Assembly: GCA_016191795.1 (NCBI GenBank)
Contig: JACPVK010000447.1
Coordinates: 1 to 10,248, forward strand
Reading direction: 5' to 3'
Length of the DNA: 10,248 bases
DNA from: Gammaproteobacteria bacterium
Lineage (GTDB): Bacteria > Pseudomonadota > Gammaproteobacteria > SZUA-229
Part shown: positions 1 to 7,084 of the stretch, piece after piece
Numbering within the stretch: the stretch's first letter is position 1
Layout: each line of letters begins with the position of its first letter
Position numbers and translations under genes: made by a program
Notes under the pieces: generated by a model
Databases searched by the model: none
Seen by the model: the letters and a program-made list of their open reading frames with translations, nothing else
What the model was told of the DNA's origin: nothing

Positions 1-1
1 C

Positions 2-688
2 GGTCTGGTACCGCAGGAGCTGACACTCGGTGCCTTCGAAAAGGTTTGGAATTCGCTGTGTTTCAGTCGTGGTTTGTTTGGTAAAAAACCGGATCCTGAT
101 TATCTGGAAAAATTATTGAAAGACCTGTCACTCTGGGATAAAAAATCCAGCATGCTCATGACATTGTCCGGTGGTATGAAACGCCGGGTATTGATTGGCA
201 AGGCGCTGGCGCACGAACCGGTGGTATTGTTTCTGGATGAGCCGACCGCGGGCGTGGATGTGGAATTACGCAAGGATATGTGGTCGTTGGTGCGACGTTT
301 GCGTGAATCGGGCGTTACCATCATTCTGACCACGCATTATATTGAAGAAGCCGAAGCGATTGCTGATCGCGTAGGTATTATTAATCGCGGTGAATTATTG
401 CTGGTGGATGATAAACACGCGTTAATGCACAAGCTGGGCAAGCGGCAATTAATTATTGAGCTGGAATCGCATTTAACAGTTATGCCTGATGCATTGAAGC
501 CGTGGACGCTCGATATGTCAGCCGATGGTTGCCAGTTTACCTACACCTACGACCCGCATAAAACACATAATGGTATCAACGAGCTGCTGCAGGCAATACG
601 TGAAGCGGGTCTGGTGCTTAAGGATGTGCACACAACCAAAACATCTCTGGAAGAAATATTTGTTAGCCTGGTAAAAACAACATCATGA
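2..688 (+). CDS. yadG: ABC transporter ATP-binding protein, YadG-like (5' end outside window)
   Basis: ATPase subunit of an ABC-2 type exporter; it hydrolyses ATP at the cytoplasmic face to drive the permease encoded next to it. The frame is open to the left edge, so the gene starts upstream and the Walker A segment is missing; 228 residues are visible against about 308 in E. coli YadG. In order one sees the Q-loop (GLVPQE at the very start), the ABC signature LSGGMKRR, Walker B with its catalytic glutamate (VVLFLDEPTAGVD), the D-loop and the switch histidine (ILTTHYIEEAE). The tail ends in LEEIFVSLV, closely like the YadG C-terminus. Its stop overlaps the permease start by four bases (ATGA), indicating translational coupling. 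A TTG at 74 could be read as a start but lies after the Q-loop, so it is not the true start. The family assignment is firm; the transported substrate is unknown. Confidence 0.93.
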   Translation, partial: GLVPQELTLGAFEKVWNSLCFSRGLFGKKPDPDYLEKLLKDLSLWDKKSSMLMTLSGGMKRRVLIGKALAHEPVVLFLDEPTAGVDVELRKDMWSLVRRLRESGVTIILTTHYIEEAEAIADRVGIINRGELLLVDDKHALMHKLGKRQLIIELESHLTVMPDALKPWTLDMSADGCQFTYTYDPHKTHNGINELLQAIREAGLVLKDVHTTKTSLEEIFVSLVKTTS

Positions 689-1446
689 ATATTTACGCTA
701 TCAGAGTCATTTACAAATATGAAATGTTGCGTGCGTTTGAAACGGTTGCCCAGAGTTTTGCATCGCCGGTTATTTCCACGGCATTGTACTTCGTGGTGTT
801 TGGTTCGGCGATAGGCACGCGCATTGAGTCAATTGAAGGCGTGTCCTATGGGGCTTTTATTGTGCCTGGTTTGATGATGCTTGCATTACTAACCCAGAGC
901 ATTGCGAATGCGTCCTTCGGAATTTTTTTTCCGCGATTCACCGGGACTATTTACGAAGTATTGTCAGCGCCCATTTCGTTTATTGAGATATTAATTGGCT
1001 ATGTGGGTGCGGCGGCTACCAAGTCATTCATTATAGGTTTGGTGATTCTCGCCACAGCTGGATTTTTTGTGCCGTTGCAAATAGCGCATCCGTTCTGGAT
1101 GCTGGGTTTTTTAATACTCACCTGCATTGCGTTCAGTCTGTTTGGCTTCATTATTGGATTATGGGCAACCAACTTTGAAAAACTGCAGCTTATTCCCTTG
1201 CTGGTGATTACACCGCTGGTCTTTCTGGGAGGCAGTTTTTATTCCGTGAGTATGTTGCCGCCAGCCTGGCAAACCATCACCTTGTTTAACCCGGTGGTTT
1301 ACCTGATTAGCGGATTCCGCTGGAGCTTTTTTGAAGTGGCTGATGTGAGTGTAGGCCTGAGTCTGACTATGGTGTTGTTATTTCTGGCGGCATGCCTGCT
1401 GATTGTCTGGTGGATGTTCAAGACCGGTTACCGCTTGAAGCAATAA
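685..1446 (+). CDS. yadH: ABC-2 type transporter permease, YadH-like
   Basis: Inner-membrane permease partner of the preceding ATPase. The 253-residue product has the usual length for the family. About six hydrophobic segments can be seen near residues 24-43, 57-78, 105-130, 138-160, 168-190 and 228-247. The conserved late ABC-2 region is present: TPLVFLGGSFYS followed by LPPAW and NPVVYLISGFRW, matching the pattern of E. coli YadH. The start ATG at 685 overlaps the upstream stop codon (ATGA), and there is no strong independent ribosome binding site, which fits translational coupling. The two genes would form one transporter of two ATPases and two permeases. Family members are often annotated as drug or polysaccharide exporters, but nothing here defines the substrate. 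The operon probably ends here, because a hairpin and a gap of 165 bases follow. Confidence 0.93.
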   Translation: MNIYAIRVIYKYEMLRAFETVAQSFASPVISTALYFVVFGSAIGTRIESIEGVSYGAFIVPGLMMLALLTQSIANASFGIFFPRFTGTIYEVLSAPISFIEILIGYVGAAATKSFIIGLVILATAGFFVPLQIAHPFWMLGFLILTCIAFSLFGFIIGLWATNFEKLQLIPLLVITPLVFLGGSFYSVSMLPPAWQTITLFNPVVYLISGFRWSFFEVADVSVGLSLTMVLLFLAACLLIVWWMFKTGYRLKQ

Positions 1447-1456
1447 CAGAAAGACT

Positions 1457-1490
1457 TATACCTGGCTGCCAGGCTATACAGTTGTTTTTA
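1457..1490 (+). terminator. Possible terminator of the ABC transporter operon
   Basis: Ten bases after the permease stop, CCTGG and CCAGG (1461-1465 and 1469-1473) pair around a three-base loop. TATA arms on both sides extend the stem with one bulged C. A T-rich stretch, GTTGTTTTTA, follows from 1481. The stem is short and the T-run is displaced by a few bases, so this is a moderate Rho-independent terminator candidate. Confidence 0.4.
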
Positions 1491-1600
1491 CGAACATAAA
1501 ATGCCTTGATGTAGCGCAATTGACACCAGATCACAGCGCTAACCGAAAACAGAAAATATGGCAGAATAGCCATGAGTTCACATGCAAATCCATCGCAAAA

Positions 1601-1604
1601 GAGG
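1601..1604 (+). promoter_or_regulatory. Ribosome binding site deciding the start at 1612
   Basis: GAGG lies seven bases before the ATG at 1612. The frame is also open upstream to an ATG at 1582, but that one lacks a comparable Shine-Dalgarno sequence and would add ten residues that do not resemble the family N-terminus. The start at 1612 is therefore preferred. Confidence 0.65.
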
Positions 1605-1611
1605 TAGTACC

Positions 1612-1878
1612 ATGTCTTTTTCTCCAGAAGCCGTCGCTGAGATGAATGTGCTGTTGCTCTTTACACCGAGCACTCACCTCAAGGGTATCAAGATTCACCA
1701 TACGGCAGATCCTGCCCTGGTGGCTGCCGCGCAGCGTTTGCATGAACAGGGTTTTATTACCCAGGCTGATGGTGGCTATCTCACTGATCTCGGTACCCGG
1801 GCATCGGAACATGCGCATACCCTGTTTACCATGTTGAATGCTGAAACCGAGTCATTATCAGCGAGTCATGTCGGCTAA
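1612..1878 (+). CDS. TIGR02647 family protein (small putative DNA-binding protein)
   Basis: An 88-residue protein of unknown function. I recognise the TIGR02647 family from the N-terminal pattern (SFSPEAVAEMNVLLLF), the middle KGIKIHHTADPALVAAAQRL and the block GFITQADGGYLTDLG followed by a histidine-containing helix (ASEHAHTL). Family members of the same size occur in Pseudomonas and relatives and are sometimes annotated as DNA-binding, although I know of no proven function. The layout of helices followed by a GYLT-type hairpin would suit a compact winged-helix-like fold, which is inference. The gene stands alone between gaps of 165 and 242 bases, so it is probably monocistronic. A perfect TTGACA lies at 1520-1525, but I found no convincing -10 box at the right distance. 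Family call confident; role unknown. Confidence 0.85.
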   Translation: MSFSPEAVAEMNVLLLFTPSTHLKGIKIHHTADPALVAAAQRLHEQGFITQADGGYLTDLGTRASEHAHTLFTMLNAETESLSASHVG

Positions 1879-1930
1879 TGGCTGATACGAGTAACGCCAG
1901 CTGTTTTTAGTGTGCCGGTGTGAGTGGGCT

Positions 1931-1954
1931 GCCCAGGTAATCATGCTACCGGGC
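1931..1954. repeat. Imperfect inverted repeat (GCCC-A-GGTA / TACCGGGC)
   Basis: GCCC (1931-1934) and GGTA (1936-1939) pair with TACC (1947-1950) and GGGC (1951-1954) across a seven-base loop, with one bulged A. It lies in the 242-base gap after the TIGR02647 gene. No T-run follows, so it is not a classic Rho-independent terminator. Its arms share the core GCCCGGTA/TACCGGGC with the longer hairpin at 9363-9401. Confidence 0.4.
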
Positions 1955-2120
1955 AAGTGCCTGTTTGTGTTGTATCGTCATCGGCACCATTAACCAGACT
2001 GTTTTGGAATAGAACCGTGCAGCCTGGGGATTATGTAGCGTCCTGCCCGAAATAAATTCTGCATTTAGTTAATTCTGTTTGCCATGACTTGTATTACTAA
2101 TGTTCGCGGATTAATAAATT

Positions 2121-2531
2121 ATGAAAACGACGCGGCCAGTATTCAAAACCCCGGACGAGGTGGAAGCGGTTTATTACGAGGCCTTTATGCATGGTGACAA
2201 AAATATCATGACTGTGTTGTGGGCTGATGGGGATGTTATCTGTATCCATCCCGGATCCGGCGCGATAGTCGGGCATGATGCAGTGATTCGTAGCTGGTCG
2301 CATATTTTTTCGAATACGCGGCAAGCGGAAATAAAATTTACAGTGATGAAAAAAACCATGGCCGATGGATTGGCTGTTCATCTGGTAGCCGAAGAAATAT
2401 CAACCGGTGGTGGTGCGGCGTCGATCGTTCTGGCGACGAATGTCTATCAGCAATACGATACGGGCTGGCTGATGATTGAACATCATGCGTCACTGGTGCA
2501 GGTAACCAGGCGTGAGCATACGCTGCAATAA
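2121..2531 (+). CDS. SnoaL-like / NTF2-like domain protein
   Basis: A 136-residue cytoplasmic protein consisting of one NTF2-like (SnoaL_3/DUF4440-type) domain. Typical features are the opening helix with VEAVYYEAFMHGDK, the segment VLWADGDVICIHPGSGAIVGHDAVIRSWSHIF, and the alternating strands that close with WLMIEHHASLVQV. This cone-shaped alpha+beta fold serves many roles, from ketosteroid-isomerase-like catalysis to ligand binding, so no substrate can be given. The IHPG motif followed by G and a later W is common in the bacterial group annotated simply as nuclear transport factor 2 family protein. The ATG at 2121 gives the standard family length, although only a weak purine stretch precedes it. 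It is separated from its neighbours by 242 and 233 bases and is probably a single-gene unit. Confidence 0.82.
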   Translation: MKTTRPVFKTPDEVEAVYYEAFMHGDKNIMTVLWADGDVICIHPGSGAIVGHDAVIRSWSHIFSNTRQAEIKFTVMKKTMADGLAVHLVAEEISTGGGAASIVLATNVYQQYDTGWLMIEHHASLVQVTRREHTLQ

Positions 2532-2677
2532 TGTGTGCGGGCAGTGCAACAAATAAGAATACATGGCTGCCACGTATGACCAAATCTGGAGCCTGATATT
2601 CATTAGTAAATCATAAATTCAATAACACATAATTCCCTGTCACGGCAGGCGTGTTGAATACCTGTTGTGAATTCGGT

Positions 2678-2693
2678 TAGGGATATTTCCCTA
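2678..2693. promoter_or_regulatory. Palindrome upstream of the lipoprotein gene, possible operator
   Basis: TAGGGA and TCCCTA form perfect six-base arms around a four-base centre (TATT). The site lies about 70 bases before the lipoprotein start. If the TATAGT at 2717-2722 is the -10 box, the palindrome centre falls near -43, a position typical of activator sites that replace a poor -35 box; no good -35 is visible there. A six-base palindrome alone can arise by chance, so the claim rests on position. Confidence 0.3.
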
Positions 2694-2751
2694 TCTGTGC
2701 TGCAAATAGTGTGTGTTATAGTTGTCACCAATTGAAAATATCAAATTTTAT

Positions 2752-2756
2752 GGAGG
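2752..2756 (+). promoter_or_regulatory. Ribosome binding site deciding the start at 2765
   Basis: GGAGG lies eight bases before the ATG at 2765 and five before an in-frame GTG at 2762. The upstream in-frame candidates (GTG 2711, ATG 2750) either overlap this site or lack one of their own, and would put polar residues before the signal peptide. The start at 2765 is preferred. Confidence 0.7.
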
Positions 2757-2764
2757 ATGTCGTG

Positions 2765-5700
2765 ATGGCTGGTTTTGTTCATTTTCGCTGGTTGGTTGCC
2801 GTGTTTTTGTCTGTATCACTGCTGGCCTGTGGTAGTGGTGATAACGCGTCATCTGTTACTGATGATAAATCCAGCCGGGAGGTGACTGTTTTCAAACAGG
2901 AAGGCAGTGTTGATCCCATCACTGGCTTTATTTCACCTATGGATATCACCAACCTGTTACCGCACCGTGGTACTGCCCTGGCGGGAGGTGACAGTTATTA
3001 TGTGGTACGCGGCCTGTTACCTTTTACGCGCTACACCATTTCCGTGTATGACCCAACGCAGGATGTGACCCTCTACGGTTACGGCATTGCTTCCTATTAT
3101 TATCATTCCTGTTCATCTTACCGTTCCGGTTTGGTGAATGAAGCCTGTGAAATGTCAGCCAATGCCACGGGTGAAATTTATATCCGGGTCAGCGCGTATG
3201 CCGCCAGTGCCGACGCCGCCTTTAGTGTCGATATTTTGCCGCTACCGGTAAATGAAGGTGTTAAAACAGCACCGCTGGAAATTGGTAATCGCCTGCCTTA
3301 TGCCGGCACAGTACAAAGCAATGGCAATAGTTATTATGTGGTGTCGGGTTTGGTGCCCGGCCAGAAATATGATGTCAGATTAAATAATGTTATTTCTTAT
3401 CCCACATTAAACGGCTATCCGCATAAAGATTTTATAAATCCGGGTAATTATTTGTGCTGGTCGCGAAATGATGGCTGGGCGGATGAATACTGTCAGCTGG
3501 CTGCCAACTTTGAAGGCAAGCTGTATCTGAATGTCAGTGATTATTCTTATTATGTTTCTGGTTCCTACTACACCATCAATGTCACAGCGGCAGCCGGTAG
3601 CGAACGTTATTTTGAAGGTTATGCCGATGCGCCGGTCATTATTTCTGGTTCAAGCTATTCCGGGCAAAGCTATCGCTATCCCAGTTATTATCGTTTTACC
3701 GGGTTGATTCCCGGCCAGCGATATGAAATTCATGCCAGCAACTATACCAGCAGTACCGATGTGAGTGTGTTCCTCGCTTACAGTGATACGGTTGGTACAA
3801 GTTGCAGCGCATTTTCCTATTATGCTGCCAGTAACGATACCTGGTGTGTTGCGCGTGCCGATAGTCGTGGTGAGTTTAATGTGCGTATTAACGGTGCCGA
3901 TAATCAGGGCGGAACAGTATTTCAAGTGAGTGTTTCAGCGGCGCCGGTGGCGCAGGGCACACAGCAAACGCCGGTAACGGTAACCTTGCCGTTCAGTGGT
4001 CAGGTGGATAGTACGCGTAGTTATTATGTTGTAACCGGATTGCAGCCGAACTACGTTTACGCCGTAACAACCAGCAGTACGACACGCAATCTTTATGTGT
4101 ATGCAGGTACCAGTTTTGGCAGTATGGAACATAGCTTTACCGGCCGAACCAATGCGGCGGGCGAACTTTATGTTACCGCAGCAACGGGCTACGAAGACGG
4201 CGCCTGGTTTAGTTTTGCACTGGGCAGTGCCAACAATCCCGAAGGGAAAATAACCTCACCCTTGAATATTTCCGCCAGCAGCGAAACCACACCGCATGTT
4301 GGCCAGGTGGATAACACCGCCAGTTATTATGTCGTGAACGGTTTAACACCCGGTCGATATTATATGACGCATCTCAACGGTGTTTCTTCAGTGCGCCCGA
4401 CTCTGGAGGTGTTTACTGATAACACATTTACCACACCTGCCTGTGTTGATAGTTATCTTGATGCCGATGAAGAAGGACGTTGCCTGGCGGCAGCCAATAC
4501 ATCGGGTAGTTTGTATTTGCGGGTAACCAACAATACCTACATGATTGAAGGTAGCCGTTACAACTTGTGGCTGGCACCTTCGTTTATCACCAGTGAAGGC
4601 AGCGAACAGATTCCCGTCAATATAGATCCGGCAGGCCGGCTCAATTATGGCGAGGCAGTCAGTTACCAGGGCAAGGTGAGCGCCGATTTTAATCGCAGTG
4701 TGAGTTATTACCGTGTCACGTTAAATATGGGCCCGGCTAACTACACCGTGATGCTCAATGGTATGAGCGATGATGTGGATCTGGATGTAATCAATCATCT
4801 TACCAAGGCCAGTTCTACCGATTTTTGTATTTCGAAACATTCTGGGTTGCTGGATGAATATTGCGTAATTCAAACACAGCCGGTTAAAGGCCGTGTGAAA
4901 TCGGTTGATTTGTTAATCAAGGTATCCACACCCACTCAAACTATTAATTACTGGGATGGTGCGGCCTTTACATTAACCGTCACACCGGGCGGAAAAAAAG
5001 CAGGTGCGGAAGGTACAACAACAGCGCCCAAAGATATTACCGGTGCTTTGCCGTATCAGGGGCTGGTTGATCATTACCAGAAAAGTTATTACAAAATTAC
5101 CGGCCTGACACCGGGTGTGCGTTATGAGGTTCGTGCCGATTCCGATCGGGATAAACTTGCACTGGGTGTTTACAGTTTATTGCCAACGAATTACCCGCTG
5201 TGCAGTATTGAGTATGCCTATGCGGCAGCGGGAACAATAACCGCGTGTGAAGCGGTGGCCACCAGTGCCGGTGAACTGCTGGTGAGTGTTGAATCAAATA
5301 ATATGTATTCAACTGCCACACATGTACCTTTCCAGCTTTCCATTAAACCGGCAACGCAGGCCGAAGGCCAGTATGGCGCGCCACTGGATATCAGCGGTAC
5401 GTTCCCGCGCGCCAGCCAGGTGGGCGGCACACTGGATGCAAATGGGTATTTTACTCAGGGCTCAGTGAATAGTTATTACCGGGTAAGTGGATTGCAGGCA
5501 AATACCTATTATCAGGTGTTTATTAATCATCAGTCTCGCACCCTGTATCGTGGCGCGTTAAAAGTGTATCGCGACTATGGTATGAGCCAGCCGAGTTGTG
5601 ATGAGGGTGCGTTCTTGTTGTGTCGTGCTCTGAGTAGTGAAAATGGTGATCTGTATATTCATGTAGATGGTTATGCCGACAGAAACAGCAGTGGCGCCTA

Positions 5701-6064
5701 CTTTGATTTGAATGTGCGTTTAATGCCGGTGTCGGAGGGTAGCCAGGCTTCGCCGTTAGTGATAGGTAAAGGTGTCTCCCAGCGACAATACGCCGGCCTG
5801 CCTGCAGCCAGTTATTATAAAGTCACCGGACTTACTCCTTACATGAGTCAGCAAATCCAGTTTCAGAAAGCCACTGGTTATACGCAACTGACACTGTTTG
5901 GCAGCGCCGCCTATCAGTATCAATTGTGTGATATGAGTTCGCAGCAGGAAGGTGGATGTTCAGCGGCGGCAAATAGCCAGGGCGAATTGTATTTAAAAAT
6001 ACAAAGTGATGAAATGTATAAATACGGTGCGGATGCCGGTACGTTTGAGCTGACAATTCATTAA
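2765..6064 (+). CDS. Large secreted lipoprotein with nine tandem PPC-like beta-sandwich repeats
   Basis: A 1099-residue predicted lipoprotein of unknown function. A basic N-terminus, a hydrophobic stretch and the lipobox LLAC (Cys22) form a type II signal peptide; glycine rather than aspartate after the cysteine suggests sorting to the outer membrane. After a short linker the protein is built from nine repeats of about 100-130 residues. Each opens with a pattern like EG...P..I, continues with SYY.V.GL.PG..Y (SYY at residues 77, 189, 307, 419, 520, 647, 774, 903, 1016), usually has a cysteine pair, and closes with GELYL.V followed by a final strand. This resembles bacterial pre-peptidase C-terminal (PPC) domains, which are calcium-linked or carbohydrate-associated beta-sandwiches. 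No protease, glycosidase or transmembrane anchor is visible. It is probably a surface adhesin, binding or scaffold protein, which is inference. It appears monocistronic. Confidence 0.85.
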   Translation: MAGFVHFRWLVAVFLSVSLLACGSGDNASSVTDDKSSREVTVFKQEGSVDPITGFISPMDITNLLPHRGTALAGGDSYYVVRGLLPFTRYTISVYDPTQDVTLYGYGIASYYYHSCSSYRSGLVNEACEMSANATGEIYIRVSAYAASADAAFSVDILPLPVNEGVKTAPLEIGNRLPYAGTVQSNGNSYYVVSGLVPGQKYDVRLNNVISYPTLNGYPHKDFINPGNYLCWSRNDGWADEYCQLAANFEGKLYLNVSDYSYYVSGSYYTINVTAAAGSERYFEGYADAPVIISGSSYSGQSYRYPSYYRFTGLIPGQRYEIHASNYTSSTDVSVFLAYSDTVGTSCSAFSYYAASNDTWCVARADSRGEFNVRINGADNQGGTVFQVSVSAAPVAQGTQQTPVTVTLPFSGQVDSTRSYYVVTGLQPNYVYAVTTSSTTRNLYVYAGTSFGSMEHSFTGRTNAAGELYVTAATGYEDGAWFSFALGSANNPEGKITSPLNISASSETTPHVGQVDNTASYYVVNGLTPGRYYMTHLNGVSSVRPTLEVFTDNTFTTPACVDSYLDADEEGRCLAAANTSGSLYLRVTNNTYMIEGSRYNLWLAPSFITSEGSEQIPVNIDPAGRLNYGEAVSYQGKVSADFNRSVSYYRVTLNMGPANYTVMLNGMSDDVDLDVINHLTKASSTDFCISKHSGLLDEYCVIQTQPVKGRVKSVDLLIKVSTPTQTINYWDGAAFTLTVTPGGKKAGAEGTTTAPKDITGALPYQGLVDHYQKSYYKITGLTPGVRYEVRADSDRDKLALGVYSLLPTNYPLCSIEYAYAAAGTITACEAVATSAGELLVSVESNNMYSTATHVPFQLSIKPATQAEGQYGAPLDISGTFPRASQVGGTLDANGYFTQGSVNSYYRVSGLQANTYYQVFINHQSRTLYRGALKVYRDYGMSQPSCDEGAFLLCRALSSENGDLYIHVDGYADRNSSGAYFDLNVRLMPVSEGSQASPLVIGKGVSQRQYAGLPAASYYKVTGLTPYMSQQIQFQKATGYTQLTLFGSAAYQYQLCDMSSQQEGGCSAAANSQGELYLKIQSDEMYKYGADAGTFELTIH
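2900..6061 (+). repeat. Nine tandem protein-level repeats within the lipoprotein gene
   Basis: Approximate repeat starts, judged from the EG...P..I opening pattern, are 2900, 3251, 3596, 3947, 4232, 4586, 5003, 5354 and 5729. The codons for the SYY motif begin at 2993, 3329, 3683, 4019, 4322, 4703, 5084, 5471 and 5810, giving spacings of 303-387 bases. Similarity is clear in protein but weak in DNA, so the duplications are old. Repeat 4 is the shortest and lacks the cysteine pair; repeat 6 has a divergent core (SYYRVTLNMGPANY). Confidence 0.8.
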
Positions 6065-6082
6065 CGATGTGAATAACTTGTA

Positions 6083-6123
6083 GAAGTATCCTGCCTGGAA
6101 AATCAGCAATGGCAGGATACTTC
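6083..6123. terminator. 13-bp inverted repeat between convergent genes, possible bidirectional terminator
   Basis: GAAGTATCCTGCC (6083-6095) is perfectly complementary to GGCAGGATACTTC (6111-6123), with a 15-base loop. It lies in the 128-base space between the ends of the lipoprotein gene and tpx. A perfect 13-bp stem is very unlikely by chance. No T-run follows on either strand, so it could act with Rho or as an mRNA 3'-end stabiliser rather than as a classic intrinsic terminator. Confidence 0.55.
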
Positions 6124-6192
6124 ATTAAGTTGTGTATAAGAGTCCTTAAAAGCGCCCGACCAGTAGTGTCGTGAGTATGTCAGCGATATAAG

Positions 6193-6699
6193 TTACTTAG
6201 ATGATAGTGCGGCCATAGCTGCATCGTATTTTGGTTCCTGTGCAATTTCCGGAACCAGTTCTGTATAGATGATTTTATCGTTTTCATCGATTACGATGAC
6301 AGCACGCGCCGTAATACCTGCCAGCGGGCCGTCTGTAATTAAAACGCCATAATCTTTGGCGAAGTTCCGGTCGCGCATCATTGACAGGGCAATGACATTG
6401 TCAATTTTTTCTGCGCCGCAGAATCGTCCCTGTGCAAACGGCAGGTCGGCTGATATAACCAGCATCACCACATCTTTTCTTTTTGCGGCGAATTCATTGA
6501 ATTTTTTGGTAGAAGTGGCGCACACACCTGTGTCCAGACTGGGCACGATATTGAGCAGCTTTTTTTTGCCTTTAAATTTATCCAGGCCAACATCATTCAG
6601 GTCTTTATCGACCAGACTAAATTTAGGTGCAGTACTTTTTACAGCAGGCAAGTTGCCGTTGGTGTGTATCGGGTTGCCCTGAAGAGTAATGGTTGTCAT
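6193..6699 (-). CDS. tpx: Thiol peroxidase (atypical 2-Cys peroxiredoxin)
   Basis: Reduces hydrogen peroxide and alkyl hydroperoxides using electrons from thioredoxin; in the family it is periplasmic or cytoplasmic depending on species, and no signal peptide is visible here. The 168-residue length equals that of E. coli Tpx. The peroxidatic cysteine is Cys60 in PSLDTGVC, with the active-site threonine three residues before it. The resolving cysteine is Cys94 in LPFAQGRFCGAE, and the conserved active-site arginine is Arg132 in ITARAVIVID. The start ATG is preceded by AAGGA at a seven-base distance (minus strand), and the N-terminus matches the family. It is transcribed convergently to the lipoprotein gene and away from a 385-base gap that should hold its promoter. 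No key residue is missing, so the enzyme is expected to be active. Confidence 0.96.
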   Translation of the reverse strand: MTTITLQGNPIHTNGNLPAVKSTAPKFSLVDKDLNDVGLDKFKGKKKLLNIVPSLDTGVCATSTKKFNEFAAKRKDVVMLVISADLPFAQGRFCGAEKIDNVIALSMMRDRNFAKDYGVLITDGPLAGITARAVIVIDENDKIIYTELVPEIAQEPKYDAAMAALSSK

Positions 6700-7084
6700 A
6701 TGCGTATCCTTAATTTTATTGGGGAGAATGCAGTTGTTGCCGGCAAGTATGGAGACATTACTTTAGCAGCATTAGCTGCCTGATTGTATGCAATTGTTTG
6801 GGGTGTTTAAAAGAGTGTGATCGAAACTGGAAGTCTGAACTGAATGGCATTTACTTGACTGACAGGATTAGTCTCTGAGAGGTGGAGACCGCCACAGAGT
6901 AAGCCACTTCAACGTTACAGATATCTGTTGTTGTGTGTTAATTGTAATTTTACAAGTTTAAGAAAATACCCGTTAGATCAGAACCCATTAATATTCTATG
7001 GTTGGAATAGTATGTGCCGCTGCGACTAGCGGCAGTGCAGGGCCTGTTCTTTATATCCCCTGGAAATATTGCACAGCATCGAGC
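6700..7084. other. Intergenic region between tpx and the GGDEF-EAL gene
   Basis: These 385 bases hold no credible ORF. Besides the tpx leader they contain a nested hairpin at 6873-6899 (CTCT/AGAG outside, GTGG/CCAC inside). A 12-base palindrome lies at 6917-6928 (ACAGATATCTGT), and TTGTAA-TT-TTACAA at 6942-6955. A seven-base-pair stem-loop (7015-7021 with 7028-7034) lies about 50 bases past the stop of the GGDEF-EAL gene and might aid its termination, although no T-run follows. An unrecognised small RNA is possible, but I match no known family. Confidence 0.4.
6766..6788 (-). promoter_or_regulatory. tpx: Candidate tpx promoter -10 box and leader hairpin
   Basis: On the minus strand TACAAT (6783-6788) resembles a -10 box, but no good -35 box stands 17 bases upstream. 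Just downstream, GCAGC (6766-6770) and GCTGC (6775-6779) form a five-base palindrome with a four-base loop near the presumed transcript start. It could be an operator or a leader hairpin. The leader would be about 75 bases long. The evidence is weak. Confidence 0.25.

Noticed and set aside
1520..1525. Perfect TTGACA -35 hexamer before the TIGR02647 gene
   Set aside because: No acceptable -10 box lies 16-18 bases downstream, so a promoter cannot be supported.
1879..1909. Short hairpin plus TTTTT right after the TIGR02647 gene
   Set aside because: Only four base pairs (TGGC/GCCA) with a 13-base loop can form, too weak to call a terminator.
2561..2575. ACATGGCTGCCACGT hairpin after the SnoaL-like gene, sharing TGGCTGCCA with the hairpin at 1461-1473
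   Set aside because: The stem has a mismatch and no T-run, and the same nonamer also occurs inside the lipoprotein coding sequence, so it is not a specific repeat.
3650..4132. Minus-strand open frames within the lipoprotein gene
   Set aside because: They mirror the repetitive plus-strand coding sequence, have no ribosome binding site or domain pattern, and are shadows.
6917..6955. Two palindromes, ACAGATATCTGT and TTGTAA-TT-TTACAA
   Set aside because: Palindromes of this size are expected a few times by chance in 10 kb, and they are not placed next to a promoter.
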